NCBI GenBank assembly: GCA_002727535.1 | Contig: PBXH01000033.1 | Location: 7,152 to 16,714 of the forward strand | DNA from: Gammaproteobacteria bacterium | Lineage (GTDB): Bacteria; Pseudomonadota; Gammaproteobacteria; Magnimaribacterales; TMED112 | Length of the DNA stretch: 9,563 nt | Reading direction: 5' to 3' | In this document: positions 6,492 to 9,563 of the stretch, one piece after another | Position numbering within the stretch: position 1 is the first letter of the stretch | Layout of the letters: each line of letters starts with the position of its first letter | The notes under the pieces: generated by a model | The model's database searches: none | The model's input: only the letters and a program-made list of their open reading frames with translations | Told to the model about the DNA's origin: nothing | Translations under genes and position numbers: made by a program

Positions 6492-7408
6492 TTATATTTT
6501 TCGTTAAGTTTGTCGATGAATTTTTTTGATTCAGAAAAATTTTCATCTAGATCTGAAAATGCATTAGAAATATTTTTTTTCTGTTCTCCGTTAATTTTTG
6601 ATGGGGTCTCTAAAACTACTCTAATAAAAAGATCGCCTTTAGTATCTCCATGAAGAGAGCCAGCACCTAGGTCACGTAATTTAAATACTTTTCCTGTTTG
6701 TGTTTCAGGGGGTATTTTAAGTAAGACTTTTTTTGTTAAAGTGGGTACCTCAATTTCATCTCCAAGTATTGCTTGATCTATTCTTAGTGGAATTTCACAA
6801 TACAGATGATTTGCTTCTCTTTCAAAAAACTCGTGATTTAAGACATTCACAACAATAAAAAGATCCCCATTATCGCCACCATACTGACTTGGCTCTCCTT
6901 CTCCGGATAGTCTTATCTTATTACCTGTATCTACTCCTGCTGGTATATTTACCGAAACTTTTTTTCCTGTATTTGGTAGAGCAATTTCAATATTTTTTCC
7001 AAAAACTGCATCTTCTAAAGATAAATCCAATGACATTTGAATATTTCTTCCTCTTCGTGGACCTCTTCTTATTCCTCCACCAAAAATATCTCCAAAAATA
7101 TCTCCAAATATTTCATCGCCACCAAATATATTGTTAAAAATGTCATTTATATCTACATTACGAAAACCTGACTGACCAAAACTGTTATTTACGCCTTGAT
7201 GGCCAAATTGATCATAAGTAGTCCTTTTGGATGGGTCACTTAAAACTTCATAAGCTTCAGCAGCTTCTTTAAATTTATCTTCAGCTTCTTTGTTGTCAGG
7301 ATTTTTATCAGGATGATATTTTATTGCCAGTCTTTTAAAGGCTTTCTTTAAATCGCTTTGTGAGACATTCCTATCAACACCAAGAACTTCATAATAATCT
7401 CTTTTCAC
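6488..7408 (-). CDS. dnaJ: DnaJ co-chaperone lacking the zinc-finger domain
   Basis: Hsp40 co-chaperone that delivers clients to DnaK and stimulates its ATPase. The J domain covers residues 4-70 with the essential HPD at 32-34. A G/F region follows (about 70-118) with the [13 protein letters not shown] run, then C-terminal beta-domain I (from about 120) and domain II ([13 protein letters not shown], 194-207; EVPTL at 220-224; [11 protein letters not shown] at 235-245). The cysteine-rich zinc-finger domain, four CxxCxGxG motifs of about 75 residues, is absent: [14 protein letters not shown] runs straight into [16 protein letters not shown]. The only cysteine is in LYCEIP. Length is 306 against about 376 for E. 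coli DnaJ. The remaining domains resemble classical DnaJ more than CbpA, so this looks like domain loss within DnaJ, not a replacement. The start is GTG, 2 nt after dnaK TAA, with no strong Shine-Dalgarno. The stop overlaps the dapB start (ATGA). Confidence 0.94.
   Translation of the reverse strand: MKRDYYEVLGVDRNVSQSDLKKAFKRLAIKYHPDKNPDNKEAEDKFKEAAEAYEVLSDPSKRTTYDQFGHQGVNNSFGQSGFRNVDINDIFNNIFGGDEIFGDIFGDIFGGGIRRGPRRGRNIQMSLDLSLEDAVFGKNIEIALPNTGKKVSVNIPAGVDTGNKIRLSGEGEPSQYGGDNGDLFIVVNVLNHEFFEREANHLYCEIPLRIDQAILGDEIEVPTLTKKVLLKIPPETQTGKVFKLRDLGAGSLHGDTKGDLFIRVVLETPSKINGEQKKNISNAFSDLDENFSESKKFIDKLNEKYK
7082..7105 (-). repeat. Two tandem 12-nt copies encoding IFGD-IFGD in the DnaJ G/F region
   Basis: The plus strand carries two identical adjacent copies of aaaaatatctcc, which encode consecutive GDIF units in the DnaJ glycine/phenylalanine linker. 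E. coli DnaJ has a comparable [14 protein letters not shown] run, so the protein repeat is conserved. Only the nucleotide identity of the copies suggests recent slippage or homogenisation. Confidence 0.6.
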
Positions 7409-7410
7409 GA

Positions 7411-9321
7411 TTATTTTTCTTTTTCATCATCAACCTCTTTGAACTCTGCATCAACAGCATCGTCACTTTTATCAGTTGATTCTTTATCAGGCTCTTGAGC
7501 TTCTTCTTTCTTAAAAAGCTTATCTGCAAGTGGTTGAGCAATCTTTGATAATTCTTCAACAGATTTATCAATATTCTCTTTACTATCTGATTTACAAGCT
7601 TCTTCTACTTTTACGATAGCTTCCTCTAAAGATTTAGTTTCTTCATCAGAAAGATTCTCTTTATTCTCTTCCATTGCTTTCTTAGTAGAGCTTGCAACAC
7701 CATCAGCCATATTTCTTGAAGCGATTAATTCTTCAAACTTTTTATCTTCTTCTGCATTCAATTCTGCATCTTTTACCATTTTCTCGATTTCTTCATCAGA
7801 CAAGCCACTACCGCCTTGAATAGTTATAGATTGTTCTTTGTTTGATGATTTGTCTTTGGCTGAAACATCTATCTTTCCATTTGCATCAATATCAAATGTA
7901 ACTTCAATTTGAGGCGTTCCTCTTGGTGCTGCCGGTAGATCTGTAAGATTAAATTGTCCTAAAGACTTGTTGTCTGACGCTTTCTTTCTTTCTCCTTGAA
8001 GCACATGAACTGTTACGGCTGTTTGATTATCTTCAGCTGTTGAAAAGACCTGAGATTTATTCGTCGGTATAGTTGTATTTTTTTCTATAAGTGGAGTCAT
8101 TACTCCTCCTAAGGTTTCTATACCTAATGTTAAAGGTGTAACATCTAACAATAATACGTCTGATCTCTCGCCACTTAATACTGCTCCTTGTGTTGCGGCA
8201 CCTAATGCTACCGCTTCATCAGGATTAATATCTTTTCTTGCTTCTTTTCCAAAAAAATCAGCTACAGTTTTTTGAACCATAGGCATTCTTGTTTGTCCGC
8301 CCACAAGAATTACATCATTAATATCTTTTGGCGCAAGTTTTGCATCCTTTAATGCTGTTTTGACTGGCTCTAAGCTTTTTGTAACTAAATCTCCAACAAG
8401 AGATTCAAGTTTTGCTCTAGTAATTTTTTGTACGAAGTGTTTTGGTCCGTTTTCATCAGCTGTTATGTAAGGTAAATTAACTTCTGTTTGTTCTGTAGTA
8501 GATAATTCAATTTTTGCTTTTTCTGCAGCTTCTTTTAATCTTTGCAAAGCCATAGGATCCTTGTTTAAGTCAAATCCTGATTCTTTTTTAAATTCATCTA
8601 TAAAGAAGTTAATTAATATTGAATCAAAATCTTCGCCTCCCAAGTGTGTGTCTCCAGATGTAGAAATAACCTCAAATTGATATTCACCATCCACATTAGT
8701 CATTTCAATTATTGATATATCAAATGTTCCACCACCAAGATCATATACGGCAATAACACCATCTTTCTTCAGCTTATCTAAACCAAAGGCTAAAGCTGCT
8801 GCTGTAGGCTCATTAATTATTCTTTCAACTTTTAGGCCTGCTATTTTTCCTGCTGCTTCAGTTGCTTTTCTTTGAGAGTCATTGAAATAAGCTGGAACTG
8901 TAACAACTGCCCTATCAACTTCAGAACCTAAATAATCTTCAGCAGTTTTTTTCATTTTTTTAAGTATCTCAGCAGATATTTGAGGTGGAGCCATCTTATT
9001 TCCATCAACTTCAACCCAAGCATCGCCATTTTCTGCTTCAACAATTCCAAATGGTACAGATTTCATATCTTTCTGAATTACATCATCTTTAAATTTCCTG
9101 CCTACTAATCTTTTTACAGCAAAAAGAGTTTTTTCAGGATTTGTTACTGCTTGCCTTTTAGCCGCTTGACCAACTAGCACTTGATTATCAGATGAATAAG
9201 CAACAACAGAAGGTGTTGTTCTGTCTCCCTCTGCATTTGAAATGACAACTGGTTCTGCGCCTTCCATAACAGCGACGCATGAATTAGTTGTGCCTAAATC
9301 TATTCCTATAACTTTTCCCAT
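7411..9321 (-). CDS. dnaK: Chaperone protein DnaK (Hsp70)
   Basis: Cytoplasmic ATP-dependent Hsp70 that binds and releases exposed hydrophobic segments of clients, working with DnaJ and GrpE. At 636 residues it is full length (about 638 in E. coli). The N-terminal ATPase domain shows IDLGTTNS (residues 7-14), [11 protein letters not shown] (170-180) and DLGGGTFD (194-201), with the Thr at 199 that is autophosphorylated in E. coli. The interdomain linker [10 protein letters not shown] is intact, followed by the substrate-binding domain (TLGIETLGG...) and a helical lid. The acidic tail contains [16 protein letters not shown], as in proteobacterial DnaK. The ATG is preceded by an AAGGA Shine-Dalgarno sequence about 8 nt upstream, which supports this start. 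grpE lies 29 bp upstream; dnaJ starts 2 nt after the TAA. Nothing in the protein looks abnormal. Confidence 0.98.
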   Translation of the reverse strand: MGKVIGIDLGTTNSCVAVMEGAEPVVISNAEGDRTTPSVVAYSSDNQVLVGQAAKRQAVTNPEKTLFAVKRLVGRKFKDDVIQKDMKSVPFGIVEAENGDAWVEVDGNKMAPPQISAEILKKMKKTAEDYLGSEVDRAVVTVPAYFNDSQRKATEAAGKIAGLKVERIINEPTAAALAFGLDKLKKDGVIAVYDLGGGTFDISIIEMTNVDGEYQFEVISTSGDTHLGGEDFDSILINFFIDEFKKESGFDLNKDPMALQRLKEAAEKAKIELSTTEQTEVNLPYITADENGPKHFVQKITRAKLESLVGDLVTKSLEPVKTALKDAKLAPKDINDVILVGGQTRMPMVQKTVADFFGKEARKDINPDEAVALGAATQGAVLSGERSDVLLLDVTPLTLGIETLGGVMTPLIEKNTTIPTNKSQVFSTAEDNQTAVTVHVLQGERKKASDNKSLGQFNLTDLPAAPRGTPQIEVTFDIDANGKIDVSAKDKSSNKEQSITIQGGSGLSDEEIEKMVKDAELNAEEDKKFEELIASRNMADGVASSTKKAMEENKENLSDEETKSLEEAIVKVEEACKSDSKENIDKSVEELSKIAQPLADKLFKKEEAQEPDKESTDKSDDAVDAEFKEVDDEKEK

Positions 9322-9350
9322 TTTTTTTCCTTTTTATTTAATTTGTGTTG
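9322..9350 (-). promoter_or_regulatory. grpE-dnaK intergenic spacer with dnaK ribosome binding site
   Basis: A 29-bp AT-rich spacer. The minus strand reads AAGGAAAAAAAATG at its end, so a clear Shine-Dalgarno AAGGA lies about 8 nt before the dnaK ATG. There is no room for a full heat-shock promoter and no hairpin plus U-run, so I infer that dnaK is transcribed with grpE. Confidence 0.6.
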
Positions 9351-9563
9351 TTAACTATTTTTATTTACAACTACAAGGGCAGGTTTGATAACTCTGTCAT
9401 TAAGAGACCATCCTCTTTCAAGGGTATTTGAAACAATATTGTCTTTTTCCCCTGAGTTACTTACCGTAGAAACAGCTTCATGCTTTTCCGGGTCAAACTC
9501 TTCCCCAGTGGGTTTTATAGGAACAATATTGAAATTCTCAAGTGTTTTTTCAAATGAATCTAA
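9351..9563 (-). CDS. grpE: GrpE nucleotide exchange factor, C-terminal part (5' end outside window)
   Basis: The last 70 codons of grpE, ending in TAA. GrpE is the cytoplasmic co-chaperone that releases ADP from DnaK. The visible part is the C-terminal beta domain that contacts the DnaK nucleotide-binding domain. It reads FNIVPIKPTGEEFDPEKHEA, then ERGWSLNDRVIKPALVVV, matching the family pattern of a short acidic stretch, P-x-x-H-x-A, and a G-[YW]-x-L-x-x-R-x-[IL]-[RK]-x-A-x-V-x-V ending. The N-terminal coiled coil lies beyond the window. The gene is followed after 29 bp by dnaK in the same direction, the usual heat-shock arrangement. The protein ends VVVNKNS, a normal ending for the family. 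Identification is firm despite truncation. Confidence 0.93.
   Translation of the reverse strand, partial: LDSFEKTLENFNIVPIKPTGEEFDPEKHEAVSTVSNSGEKDNIVSNTLERGWSLNDRVIKPALVVVNKNS

Noticed and set aside
6488..7408. DnaJ as a CbpA orthologue or as a frameshifted pseudogene
   Set aside because: The C-terminal domains match DnaJ more than CbpA, the gene sits directly after dnaK, and the frame is open throughout with all remaining domains in order.
7389..7571. 60-codon minus-strand frame across the dnaK end and dnaJ start
   Set aside because: It is an alternative frame of the lysine-rich dnaK tail, low in complexity and with no independent support.
9322..9350. Heat-shock promoter or CIRCE-like operator before dnaK
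   Set aside because: The 29-bp gap has no inverted repeat and no room for -35 and -10 elements; regulation is more likely upstream of grpE, outside the window.

Overview
This is an AT-rich stretch (roughly one third G+C by eye) of a compact bacterial chromosome. Eleven protein genes, two of them cut by the window edges, all read on the minus strand. The products are core housekeeping proteins. The gene order (grpE-dnaK-dnaJ-dapB, then rpsB-tsf-frr-uppS-dxr-rseP-bamA) and the BamA and DnaK sequences look gammaproteobacterial. The low G+C, very short gaps and start/stop overlaps suggest a streamlined, probably marine lineage such as SAR86. The taxon is an inference and no marker settles it.

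Layout in transcription order, from high to low coordinates: the 3' end of grpE (9563-9351), dnaK (9321-7411), dnaJ (7408-6488), dapB (6491-5757), rpsB (5764-4751), tsf (4751-3963), a 68-bp gap holding a palindrome and a TATAAT box, frr (3894-3331), uppS (3331-2660), dxr (2663-1518), rseP (1516-233) and the 5' end of bamA (236-1), which appears to start at TTG. The only gaps above 2 bp are grpE-dnaK (29 bp) and tsf-frr (68 bp). I see no intrinsic terminator, RNA gene, mobile element or CRISPR array, and no gene-free stretch reaches 300 bp.

The genes form three functional blocks. GrpE, DnaK and DnaJ are the Hsp70 folding machine. S2, EF-Ts and RRF serve ribosome assembly, elongation and recycling. 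UppS, Dxr, RseP and BamA serve isoprenoid/undecaprenyl supply and envelope biogenesis, and DapB feeds lysine and peptidoglycan synthesis. Two clusters that are usually separate appear joined at a dapB-rpsB overlap. carAB, pyrH and cdsA, which often sit in these clusters in relatives, are absent here.

I found no new multi-gene system. The most unusual points are a DnaJ of the classical lineage that has cleanly lost its zinc-finger domain, and a ribosomal protein S2 with a C-terminal extension made of 4-residue tandem repeats followed by a small SAP/Rho-N-like motif. Smaller points are altered motifs in DapB and UppS, a degenerate first PDZ domain in RseP, and the apparent loss of pyrH at a site now holding a palindrome.
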